NCBI GenBank assembly: GCA_963576565.1
Contig: CAUYVT010000040.1
Span: forward strand, 1 to 64,000
DNA: 64,000 nt
Reading direction: 5' to 3'
Origin: Aspidapion aeneum
Lineage: Eukaryota; Arthropoda; Insecta; Coleoptera; Brentidae
Shown here: positions 45,897-54,627 of the stretch, in pieces
Position numbering within the stretch: position 1 is the stretch's first letter
How the letters are laid out: every line of letters begins with the position of its first letter
The notes under the pieces: model-generated
Told to the model about the DNA's origin: nothing
What the model saw: the letters and a program-made list of their open reading frames with translations, nothing else
Database searches by the model: none
Translations under genes and position numbers: made by a program

Positions 45897-46588
45897 GGTT
45901 TCGGTTCTCCAGTTTCCTTATTGGCCAATCATCTGATACAAGATTTATGGAAGGAAAAGATAGAGTGGGATTCTCTTCCACCCCTTCATATCATAAATAT
46001 TTGGAATCAGTTTTGCATGGAGCTTCCCGAACTTTCTATTCTTCATTTACCCAGACGTCTTACAATAGACAAACCCACTCGCATAGAATTCACGGATTTT
46101 CCGACGCTTCAATGGTTGGTTATGCAGCCACAGTCTACCTTCGTATTGAATCATCTTCTGGCGAGCTGTTTACTTTTCTTGTTATGGCAAAATCTAAAGT
46201 TGCACCACTTAAAACGGTTAGTCTCCCAAGACTGGAGCTCTTGGGCGCTACCCTACTATGTGATCTTATCTCTTTCATTCAAGCAAGTTACGCTGAAACT
46301 TTGGTGTTTAATAAAATTTGGGCGTGGTCTGACTCACAAGCGGTCTTGCGCTGGTTATCTGATTCTCCCCATAGATGGGTTATATTCGTGGCTAATCGTG
46401 TTTGCAAAATCCAAAAAACTTTACCCCCTCATGTATGGCACTATGTTCCGTCTGCTGAAAACCCAGCGGATTGTGCTTCTCGTGGACTTACACCTAACCA
46501 ACTTGTTCACCATGACATGTGGTGGAAAGGTCCACCCTTTCTAAGCCTTCCACGAGAGGAATGGTCTAATGACTTTCATTGTCCAGAT
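45897..46588 (+). pseudogene. BEL/Pao RNase H region
   Basis: The frame used before the TGA continues to about 46090, then shifts. The second frame carries the BEL RNase H signature: GFSDAS, VSLPRLELLGA and AWSDSQAVL, followed by the conserved VPSAENPADCASRG and W-W-x-GP-x-FL. The likely catalytic acidic residues are present. The sequence following REEWSNDFHCPDL at about 46585 jumps directly into the integrase. Confidence 0.85.
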
Positions 46589-47629
46589 CTTTGGCAGCAA
46601 TTTTGGGTGCTGTCTGCTCGATACGCTATTGAAAAGGTAGTTTCTCATTGTATCTTATGCTTCAGACTTCATCCAAAACCAGCTGTGCAATTTATGGGAG
46701 ATTTACCTCCTCAAAGGACTTCCCAGTTAAAACCATTTTCCCATGTTGCCGTGGACTATTGCGGACCGTTTGATATCTTAATGTCAAGACACCGAGGTGC
46801 CAAACTCTATAAAGGCTATATTCTTATTTGCGTTTGTGCTGCAACCAAAGCAGTGCATTTAGAATTAACTTCCGATCTTTTAACAGATACATTTCTTGCG
46901 GCCTTTAAAAGGTTTGTCTCCAGACGTGGAAGGGTATCACACGTTTATTCTGATAACGGTACCGCCTTTGTCGGTGCAGATAGGTTATTTTAAACCTACT
47001 CAAAGGAAGCATGTGAAAGCTTAAGCATTTCGTGGCACTTTTCTAGCCCTGGAAGTCCTCACTTAAACGGTTTAGCCGAGGCTGGAGTAAAATCCACCAA
47101 GGTTCGCCTCAAACGTATTGTAGGCGAGCAGCGCCTAACATATGAGGAATTTACTACCTTCTTGTTTCAAGTTGAGGCTTTACTCAATAGTAGACCTCTC
47201 TATGCTCAAAGTCTAGATCCAAATGACCTCATTCCGCTGACACTAGGTCATTTTCTAACATTGGAGCCTTTAAATTCTATACCAGAACCTGATTTTTCCG
47301 ACCTCAAGCTTAAAACTTTGTCTCGCTGGCAGCTTGTCCAAAGACTTCAAGCTGACTTTTGGAAAAAGTGGCGTTTAGAATATTTAAACACACTTGAACA
47401 ACGTGTTAAGTGGACTGAGAAATGCAATGACATAAAAGTCAACACTTTAGTCGTTATTAAGAACGAGCAAAAACCACCTATGCAGTGGTCGCTCGGACGT
47501 GTTCTAGCGCTACATCCAGGTGCTGATGGGCTTACTCGCGTCGTGACACTAAAACCCGCTACTGGTACTTATCGAAGACCGGTGGTCAAGTTATGTGTCC
47601 TGCCCCTGCCGGAGGTAGAAAACAAGTAA
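46589..47629 (+). pseudogene. BEL/Pao integrase, N-terminal domain deleted
   Basis: Begins at the end of the H2C2 zinc-binding region: only the CILC cysteine pair remains, with the paired histidines and the preceding connection missing. Compared with the usual BEL layout, several hundred bp are deleted. The DDE core is present: VDYCGPFD, YSDNGTAF, and NGLAEAGVKS with the Glu. A TAA at 46991-46993, 15 bp after the second Asp motif, breaks it; the same frame resumes afterwards. The C-terminal part (LLNSRPLY, LTLGHFL, WSLGRV, GADGLTRVV, YRRPVVKL) runs intact to TAA at 47629. Confidence 0.88.
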
Positions 47630-47796
47630 ATTTTTCGAAATTTCGCGTATAATTTTTTATTTTCTTTTCTTTATATATAATTTTTTTTCCTTTTTGTAAT
47701 TTACTAGAATTAAGGTAAATTTTCGTGCATACTTGCACGATTTGGGAATTTAGATATAGTTTTTTTTCATATCCTTACTAAAAACACACGTGTTTT

Positions 47797-47809
47797 GGTG
47801 GCCGGAAAA
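47797..47809 (+). promoter_or_regulatory. Likely polypurine-tract position before the 3' LTR
   Basis: GGTGGCCGGAAAA directly abuts the 3' LTR, where plus-strand priming occurs. Pyrimidine interruptions make it a poor tract. Confidence 0.45.
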
Positions 47810-48172
47810 TGTTGGTACAAGAATTATTTGCCAGCTTTTGGCTACCTTTATATTTTAATGTTATTTTTTATTTCAAGTCTGCGCGAAGAGTTGCAATCGG
47901 GAAACCGACAAGAAGCACAAGAAACGCCGTGAGTGCTACAATTTTCCCGTTTTCCCTATCTTACAAGCGACAAAAACGACTGCAACTAGATGAAAACTAT
48001 GGTAGGTGCACTTTAGATATTTTATATGCATCGTATTTTCTGACTTCCTTTCAATGAACTTAACAATTACGTTTTTCAATTTGTTATCTCAAAAATTTGG
48101 GTATTTCTCGATTGAGTGGTGAGTGGTGAAGCAGCCAACCTAAACTCAACCCAACTTACGTTTGCACCCTCA
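47810..48172 (+). repeat. 3' LTR of the BEL/Pao element (363 bp)
   Basis: TGTTGGTACAAG … TTTGCACCCTCA, followed by GATAG. It lacks about 50 bp present in the 5' LTR. Substitutions between the LTRs show that the insertion is not recent. Confidence 0.95.
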
Positions 48173-48399
48173 GATAGCTTCTTTAATCGAGAATAACGCC
48201 TATCATTAAAATGAGAATCATGGTAGGACATTATATAAATAAATATTAATATAATAATAAACCGTCGATGAAAACTGAACGAAAATGTATATGCCTGGGA
48301 ATTTGTCTCTTTATCTCAAAATTTCTTCACAGAACTCCCATATATGAGATAGACAGTTTAATAGTTAAGAACCCTAGTTTAGCGTGTGGTATATGAAAC
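48173..48399. repeat. Right arm of the palindrome, outer part
   Basis: Resumes the right arm after the retrotransposon: GATAGCTTCTTTAATCGAGA is the complement of left-arm sequence at about 35708-35727. Arm similarity ends at about 48399, inside the first codons of the next ORF. Confidence 0.9.
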
Positions 48400-48794
48400 C
48401 CTCAGAAGTGCGAAAAAGACATGAAAAACTACTGCTCAAAACGGTTTATAACCATATAAAGATGACATTTAAACCAAAATACAAGGTTGGTGACTATGTT
48501 CGCATTTCAAAAATACGAGGTGTGTTTGATAAAAAATATATGCCGAATTGGTCCACTGAAATTTTTACAGTTAAGAAAATTCAGCTCACCAACCCAGTAA
48601 CATACCTATTGGAGGATGCTAGCAAAAATGAAATTAAGGGAGGATTCTATGAGCTTCAGCTACAAAAAGTAAAATATCCTGATATATATTTAGTAGAAAA
48701 AAATTTAAAACGTGCCAAAAATAAGGGGTTTGTAAAGTGGTTAGGATTTGATAACAAAGATAATAGCTGGATAGATAAAAGTAATGTTGCTTAG
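48384..48794 (+). pseudogene. Maverick/Polinton-type integrase, C-terminal fragment
   Basis: 136 codons. Features are YKVGDYVRISKIRGVFDKKY, then NWSTEIFTVKKIQ, NPVTYLLED, GGFYELQLQKVKYPD and a chromodomain-like VKWLGFDNKDNSW ending. This is the C-terminal tail of the retrovirus-like integrase of Maverick/Polinton elements (and related adintovirus-like elements). The catalytic core is missing: the first few codons are palindrome-arm sequence, so the element was broken at about 48399. The integrase inserts element DNA into the genome; this fragment cannot. Confidence 0.85.
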
Positions 48795-48924
48795 TACTAA
48801 ATAAAGAAAAACATATAAAACTTATTGGTGTATTTTATTTACTAATTTTCTTAAAATATAATTACATTTAGAATACATATTTAATGGGAACAACCACCCT
48901 CTAATTATAGCAGTTACTAAATAA

Positions 48925-49557
48925 CTAAAATGAGCCACCCATTGATGTTATTCTAAAATTGGATGGGTTATTATACAGCTTTGAAGTACCATTTAACTGT
49001 TTCTTCCCATTTCGAATACTAGTTGACTCTTCCATTTGCTCCTCTTCATAAATTCTCCCCTCTTCGGGTTTAATATGTTTTTGACGCATCTCTTCAAAAA
49101 ACTCTGGATGTAGATGTGTTTGATACTTTAATAAGTATTCCCAGTCGATGCGCCATTCATTTTCTCTTATAAAATTTTCAGACATCCGTTGATAACGACA
49201 AAGAAAAGGCCAATAGAGTTCGCTTTTAAACATATGCATAAAAGCTTCGCTTAAATTTTGATATCTAGACACATTGGGCCAATGCATCTTATTAATAGAG
49301 GTCGCCATAAACATATCAGATAATCTTTGTTTGCGACAAATTACTTCCCAGTTCACATGGTCATAAAACCATCCAATAAAGTCCTCTGTAATAACTGGTG
49401 ATGCAGAGATCTCATCCCACACTTTATTAATACTATTATTTTCAACCATCTTTAAAAGCGTTCTTTCTGAAAGTAAGAGTTTCAACTTATAAAGCCCTCT
49501 ATTTATAGGTTGAAATAAAAGTAACCTTTGACCTTTGATACTTCTTTTTAACCACAA
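48925..49557 (-). CDS. Repeat protein of Polinton/large-DNA-virus type (210 aa)
   Basis: An intact minus-strand ORF, convergent with the integrase fragment (130 bp apart, tail to tail). It contains about three to four degenerate repeats of roughly 35 residues with the pattern W-x-x-x-x-x-x-Q/Y-Q-x-L-S-x-x-F: CRKQRLSDMF, SRYQNLSEAF, CRYQRMSENF and LKYQTHLHPEF, each preceded by a Trp. Repeats of this style occur in proteins of nucleocytoplasmic large DNA viruses and some Maverick-like elements; their function is unknown. The C-terminus is polar and acidic. Adjacency to an integrase tail supports a mobile-element origin. Function is not assigned. Confidence 0.6.
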   Translation of the reverse strand: MWLKRSIKGQRLLLFQPINRGLYKLKLLLSERTLLKMVENNSINKVWDEISASPVITEDFIGWFYDHVNWEVICRKQRLSDMFMATSINKMHWPNVSRYQNLSEAFMHMFKSELYWPFLCRYQRMSENFIRENEWRIDWEYLLKYQTHLHPEFFEEMRQKHIKPEEGRIYEEEQMEESTSIRNGKKQLNGTSKLYNNPSNFRITSMGGSF

Positions 49558-49876
49558 TAGCCTTGTTGAATATATTTTTTAACTTCGTCGTTTTTCTTCT
49601 GTTCACAAGAGCTGTGTTTTGTTACAATCCAATCAGCAGGTCGATGTGGATTTCCTTTGGTACAATAGATGCAACAGGGTTTTTTTTTATTCTTGGTTTA
49701 ATCCAGTCATAGGTTGGTAACATTGTATTTGGTTGAAAACAAAAACACTAAGTTTTGATGATCTACACTGTTCAACGGTTGACTATAAAATAACCAACGT
49801 AGTAGGTTCAATAGTTTTAGCATAGATGAAATAATCCTTTATCTACATCTACAATTTTAGATAAATCAGTTTTACT
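49558..49876. other. Spacer within the Polinton-like cluster
   Basis: About 320 bp between the minus-strand repeat protein and the plus-strand small ORFs, likely holding divergent promoters. No specific motif could be supported. Confidence 0.35.
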
Positions 49877-50119
49877 GTGTCTGTCGTAGCGATAGGTTGT
49901 GCGTGTGAAATGAGAAAATGTTCCCAACCACCATCAATTTATAATAATTTTCGCTGTGATAAATGTGGAAGAGTAGACATAGTTAAAATAAGCACAGGCA
50001 ACAAAATTGCTTCATATTTGTGTGATATTTGCAGAAATGCAAGTCCAGGAAAAAACCAAGGGAATATTTTCCGAAATACAACAACGAGACGTGGGAAATT
50101 AAAATTTAGAACACAGTAA
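49877..50119 (+). CDS. Small cysteine-rich (zinc-ribbon-like) protein, Polinton cluster
   Basis: 80 codons. A CDKC pair near residue 28 and a CDIC pair near residue 50 form a CxxC…CxxC arrangement, preceded by CAC and followed by a basic tail (TTRRGKLKFRTQ). A small zinc-binding protein is likely; no named family is recognised. The annotated start may not be the true one: the sequence before the first CxxC pair is poorly constrained. Its stop lies immediately before the ATG of the next ORF (50121), which suggests co-transcription in a compact element. Confidence 0.45.
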   Translation: MSVVAIGCACEMRKCSQPPSIYNNFRCDKCGRVDIVKISTGNKIASYLCDICRNASPGKNQGNIFRNTTTRRGKLKFRTQ

Positions 50120-50120
50120 G

Positions 50121-50441
50121 ATGGTCTTTCAATATAATTATTGGTCAACTAAAATTGACTTTGAACTAGAAGAACGTTTAGAAGAGAAAAGTTATGAAAA
50201 TATTTATAAATGGTTAGCAGAATGGATATATTTTGGGTTTGATTCATGCAGGTACATCATTGAGAAAAAACTACCAACATTATACCCATTATTACCTAAA
50301 ATATGGAAACGTAAATTAACAGAGGCAGCGTTGGAATATACGAAAATATATCCAAACTATGACGTGAAAAAACATCTTCAATCAATTATTTTTAAATTTG
50401 ATGGTCGAGATGAGTGTGGCTTATATGATACATATGAATAA
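50121..50441 (+). CDS. Hypothetical protein, Polinton cluster (106 aa)
   Basis: An intact ORF that starts one base after the previous stop. The product is rich in aromatic and charged residues (YNYWSTKIDF, YKWLAEWIYFGF), predicted helical, with no signal peptide or membrane segment. No family is recognised. Tight packing with its neighbour and the nearby integrase tail indicate a mobile-element gene. Confidence 0.45.
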   Translation: MVFQYNYWSTKIDFELEERLEEKSYENIYKWLAEWIYFGFDSCRYIIEKKLPTLYPLLPKIWKRKLTEAALEYTKIYPNYDVKKHLQSIIFKFDGRDECGLYDTYE

Positions 50442-50741
50442 AAATATATAATTAAAACATACTTTTAGTTTTTATTTTAGAATTATTTACTTTGAGACAT
50501 CCTGTACAGCATAAATAACCAGCTGTATTAGATAAAATAGGAACGTGTGCGGGTCATAAGGTTATCCTATAACTGCATAAACAACGATAAGATACTCGTG
50601 CAGTCATTTTTAAAAATTATTTTATTTTTTAACACAAAGAGAAAATAACAGGCTATCCCGATTAATTTTAACAAATATTTTTAGAAATTATTTTATTTTT
50701 TAACCAACAGTTACCTAGCTAAGGCCTTTTTCACATTAGGA
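50442..50741. other. AT-rich spacer after the Polinton-like cluster
   Basis: Contains GAGACATCCTGTACA at about 50490, the inverted counterpart of ACAGGATGTCTCA near 32429. Nothing else is recognised. Confidence 0.4.
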
Positions 50742-50978
50742 CTTACCTAGCTCAGGCTAAGCGAGTGAAGTGGCTATCTTACTAAAAAAACCACCTCATT
50801 TTACCTACTCTTGCATTGGCACTTAACTCATTGACCAATAGGGCCTTTCAACAGCTAAGCCTTACCTAGACCAGGCGAAGCTAGTGAAGTAGCTAGCTTA
50901 CTAAAAAAAAACACCCCATTTTAACTACTCTCTCGCTGGCACCTAACTCATTGCCCAATAGGGCCTTTCAACAGCCTC
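50742..50978. repeat. 119-bp tandem duplication
   Basis: Two copies (50742-50860 and 50861-50978) share CTTACCTAG, AGTGAAGT, CTTACTAAAAAAA, ACTCATTG and CAATAGGGCCTTTCAACAGC. They are diverged at about one base in ten by eye. Confidence 0.9.
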
Positions 50979-51189
50979 TGGTTGTGATGTCATTGCTGAC
51001 AACTTCTTGCACACTTCTTTTAGGCCCAAGGTCAGAGCAAGTTCACTTCTTCAGCAACAGGTCATCCACTTCGGAGAAGTGGATGGCATGGTTACCATTT
51101 GGTATAGAACCCACACTACACTACTCTTATAGTTTTCCAGCTTTCGGTACTTCTCCTACCTCCTAAGGAAGAATCTATTTTCTGGCACT
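50979..51189. other. Unassigned, possibly the 3' part of the adjacent RTE-like LINE
   Basis: GC-richer than the flanks. The 71-aa plus ORF (50951-51166) has no family features. It includes a small hairpin formed by CCACTTC and GAAGTGG near 51068-51084. Confidence 0.35.
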
Positions 51190-52240
51190 TTTGCGTCCAC
51201 GAATGATTTTTCTTATCACTGATCATTCTTTTTGTATTCTTGTCTGCTTCTATCTGTCTTTTAGGATAAGAAGGTGTGATATAATTTCCTTTTTTCCTCT
51301 ATTTCTCTTTCAATCTCAGCATCCCACCAGTATGGTTTTCTTCTTTTAGAAATTTCCTCCACTAATCTTAGTGCTTCTTTTGCAGCTTGGTGGATGCTCA
51401 ATGTAATACATTCGTATTCCTCATCTGGGGTTTCACCTGAACTTGTATTAAGTTTTTCGTTCAGTCTCTTTTTGTATAGGTTTTTTACGCTGTCATGTTC
51501 TAGGCTTAGTAGATTATATTTACAGTGATCAATTTATTCAATCACTGTATCATCAAGATGATGCAGGCTTCGGTCTTGATAAGGAAAGAAAATTTTGGAC
51601 TCCAGAAAATAGTGATCACTTCCGCATGTTGATCCACGCTTTGTTCTGACATCTTGAATTTTTAGTTTTGTCTTTTGTTTAGTAATAAGATAATCAATTA
51701 CGGATTTCAGGTTTTGTGAGGGTTTGGTCCAGGTATATTTGTGTATTTCCTTATGTTGAAAAAAACCGTTTTGGATTTTTAGGTCTAATTGCTCACATAC
51801 TGTAATTAGCCGGTTTCCATTATCACTAACAACATTTTCTCCATATTGACCAACTGTCAGATCATTACCGGTTCTACTATTTAAATCTCCCAATATGACA
51901 ATTTTTCTAGATGTACTTACTGCTGATATTTCATTGTGTATTTCTTCAAAAAAATTGTCTTCCCAGTTGGTGATAAATTTTCTAAATCTTTTGTTGACCA
52001 AAATAGAATTGTTGAGCATGTTTTTCTTTTGCCACTCCGCTATAGAAATGGTCATATTGTCCTAGGTTTTCAGATCCTTTTCCTTTCTTTTTCGTTTCTG
52101 TTAGAACAGCAAGTCTACCTTCATTCTGCTGCACTCATGTACTATTTCACTAACTTTTCGACCCATTCCTTGCACGTTCCATGTACCAAAAATCATATTC
52201 CTGTTTCTTTGCTTGGTTCGTCTTAGGTTTTCCTTTTCTT
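51190..52240 (-). pseudogene. RTE-like LINE, endonuclease and linker region
   Basis: On the minus strand, from about 52195: GTWNVQGMGRKV, then the APE-type endonuclease with VILGDLNSRTGND, TWTKPSQNLKSVIDY and the catalytic GSDHYFLESK. The longest uninterrupted piece is 52055-51534 (173 codons). A stop near 51534 is followed by RTE-like linker sequence (GETPDEEYECITLSIHQAAK, then RRKPYWWDAEIE) down to about 51250. The reverse transcriptase is absent, as is usual only in truncated or broken copies. The upstream GC-richer stretch to about 52600 is probably its 5' UTR. Confidence 0.82.
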
Positions 52241-52610
52241 TCCGAGGCGTTTGATTGCGTTTTTTAGCAGTGTACGTTTAGGGGATTTTTGATCGAGGTT
52301 TTCTTCCCCTAGCCTTTGACGATTTCAACGCCGGTACTACAAGGCAGTAGTCTTTTATACTATCCCTAAAAGAAAGAGTTGCCACCTACGCTATGATCAC
52401 CGTACCGAGGTCTATTCTCTCCGCCTTTCATATCGATGTGGTCTTCTCCCGTAACCCTGGGAAAGGTCTCCGGGTCGGAGAGTACCTGGAATCTACGGAG
52501 GGCAGGGGTCGATTCATTTCCCGTGATAGACATCTGACGAGGTCTATCCGTACCCTATTTTTAGCTCGTATGATCTCTTTCCAATAGTAAAGTTTAGAAC
52601 AAGGAAACAA
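52241..52610 (-). other. Probable 5' UTR of the RTE-like LINE
   Basis: GC-richer segment directly upstream of the endonuclease start on the minus strand. Both strands have short ORFs (52393-52587 + and 52428-52610 -), neither recognised. It abuts the next LINE at about 52615. Confidence 0.4.
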
Positions 52611-52615
52611 GCTAC

Positions 52616-54627
52616 TAGATAACGTTTATGTAAATTTCAATAGGTCTAACCTTGATTTAGCTCCTGTTTCTTTGGAGGGTATCTTGGATCATTCTAAAAT
52701 TATTTTCAACACCCCACTGAAATTTACCTCTGATCACAGCACAAGAATTACATTTAGACCGATAACTGATGATGATTCTTAACCAAATCCATTGAAAAAT
52801 GAACTGGGTTAATGAGACTCTTAGAAACATCAGAAGCAGACATTTTAAACAAACAAAACCCTATTCTGGTGCCTAAAAACATGGTTACAGAATATAAAAA
52901 AGGCTCTAGGTCTGAAGTGTGCAAAACCAAAAAGGCGTCTTAACGCTTATGTCTTCAATGACTTCTTTGTGTCAGTAGCTGATGAAATCATTAAAAATCT
53001 CCCAGTATATCGGCAGCCCTTTCAGATTCCATGACGTAATAGAAAACATGGTCTTTGATAAAATCTCCAATCTCAAATACAACGGAAGCAAAGATTGTTA
53101 TGAAGTGAAGTCGAAAATTATCAAATTTCTCAAAAATGTCTTATACAAACCACTGACTAATCTCTTCAACCAGTGCATCCGAGAAAGTACATTTCCATCC
53201 AGTCTTAAGTTAGCTAAGGTTGTACCCATTTTTAAAAACAAAGGCAGTCCTGAAGATCAGACAGGCCTATTTCACTCTTACCCATAGTCTCAAAGATATT
53301 TGAATCGCTACTCAAAGACCAAATGAATTACTACTTTGAAGAAAATTGTATTTTTGCTGCAAATCAATACGGTTTTCGCAATAAAAAAAAGTACAACCCT
53401 AGCTATAAACCGCTTAACTGAAATTGTTGCAGAAGGCTTCGAGAGTAAGCAGAGTATATATGCCTCATTCCTGGACTTGACAAAGGCATTTGACTGCATA
53501 TCCTTTGAAATTCTTAATGAGAAATTAGCTTAATACAAATTTGAACCAAGCAGTGTTGTCCTTGTCAGGTCCTATTTAAAGGGACGAGAGCAGTACGTGT
53601 TTTATAACAACAACCAATCAAAAAAGCGGAGGATCCTGCATGGATTCCCCCAAGGACTGAGCACTGGCTGGGTCCTTTGCTATTCCTTTTCTACATAAAT
53701 GACTTGCCCAATTTCAGCAATTTCATCAAGCTACTTGTCATACTAATTACTGATGATACCACTACACTTCTACGATACTGCCCATCAGATCCAATCCTAG
53801 AGTGGACTCAAAACAATCAAGAGCAGATAGAAAATTGGTTTCTAGCAAACAGACTGAGTCTGAATGCTAGCAAAACTCAGAGCATCAACTTTACCCTGCT
53901 AAATGCTCCATCAGTTTTAGAGAGTGACATGTTAGTGAAAACTCTTGGGTTTTACCTGGACGCTGGAATGACATGGGAAGTGCATATCAACCACCTTTTC
54001 TCTAAATTATCACAAATAACTTTCCTGATAAGAAGTTTATCAAAGAATGTATCTACAGCCACACTGTTATTGGCATATCATGGATATTTTCATTCGCATT
54101 TGTCCTATTCAGTCTTAAACTGGGGTCATTCTCCTAATTCTACACATAATATTAAGTTACAGCGACGTTGTGTTAGAATAATCGCTGGGTTAAAATATCG
54201 AGAGTTGTAGAGATACCTTCATAGAGTTGAAACTGATGACTTTCCCTTGCACCTTTATTTTCTACTACTTGATGTATGTGAAACAAAATCAAGAAAGTTA
54301 TGCAGCACATAGTGACATTCATTCCTATTCCACCAGGAATAGAGACAACCTGCTTCCCAGCTACCACAGACTGCAAAGAACAAGAAGAGGTACTGATCAC
54401 TTTGGTATCAAATGTTTTAATGCCTTACCAACAGAGGTAAAAAATTTAGATCCAAATCACTTTAAATCTAAAGTAAAAAATTTCCTAATAAAAAATGCCT
54501 TCTATTAAGCTCTTTTTTTTTAGATACATATTTTTGTAGTATTTTATTTTTTAACATTTTTATTTATGACTTGTAAAAGCACATATTGTGTTATACTTTA
54601 GCAATAAATAAACTAAATTAAACTAAA
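52616..54627 (+). pseudogene. Jockey/CR1-like LINE, 5'-truncated, multiply broken
   Basis: Plus strand. It starts in the end of the endonuclease (LEGILDHSKIIF, then SDHS at 52734-52745). Reverse transcriptase pieces follow: LKLAKVVPIFKNKG (53206-53247), QYGFRNKKS, ASFLDLTKAFDCIS (53462-53503), HGFPQG, and LFYINDLPNF with TDDTT in place of the usual A/F-A-D-D box (about 53695-53760). The C-terminal part is RRCVRIIAGLKY and, in another frame, RNRDNLLPSYHRLQRTRRG up to 54508. At least four stops or frameshifts occur. The sequence ends with an A/T-rich GCAATAAATAAACTAAA tail near 54600-54617. It lies head-to-head with the RTE-like copy. Confidence 0.85.

Larger units (their letters stand above)
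41868..48172 (+). mobile_element. BEL/Pao LTR retrotransposon, 6.3 kb, decayed
   Basis: Complete from LTR to LTR. The LTRs start TGTTGG and end CCCTCA and are flanked by GATAG, the 5-bp duplication usual for BEL/Pao. A primer-binding site and a single gag-pol reading path lie between them. The order Gag, CCHC fingers, protease, reverse transcriptase, RNase H, integrase, together with the BEL-type three-finger Gag region, identifies the superfamily. At least two in-frame stops before the integrase, one within it, three frameshifts and a large internal deletion at the RNase H/integrase boundary make it non-autonomous. It inserted into the right arm of the palindrome. Confidence 0.95.

Noticed and set aside
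45658..46544. Alternative-frame ORFs of 72 and 207 aa in the BEL pol region
   Set aside because: The 72-aa ORF is a shadow. Most of the 207-aa ORF is out of frame with the RNase H motifs; only its first part, before the frameshift near 46085, is genuine pol sequence and is covered there.
41868..48172. Reading the BEL/Pao element as an active retrotransposon
   Set aside because: Multiple stops and frameshifts, a D-S-A protease motif and a deleted integrase N-terminus.
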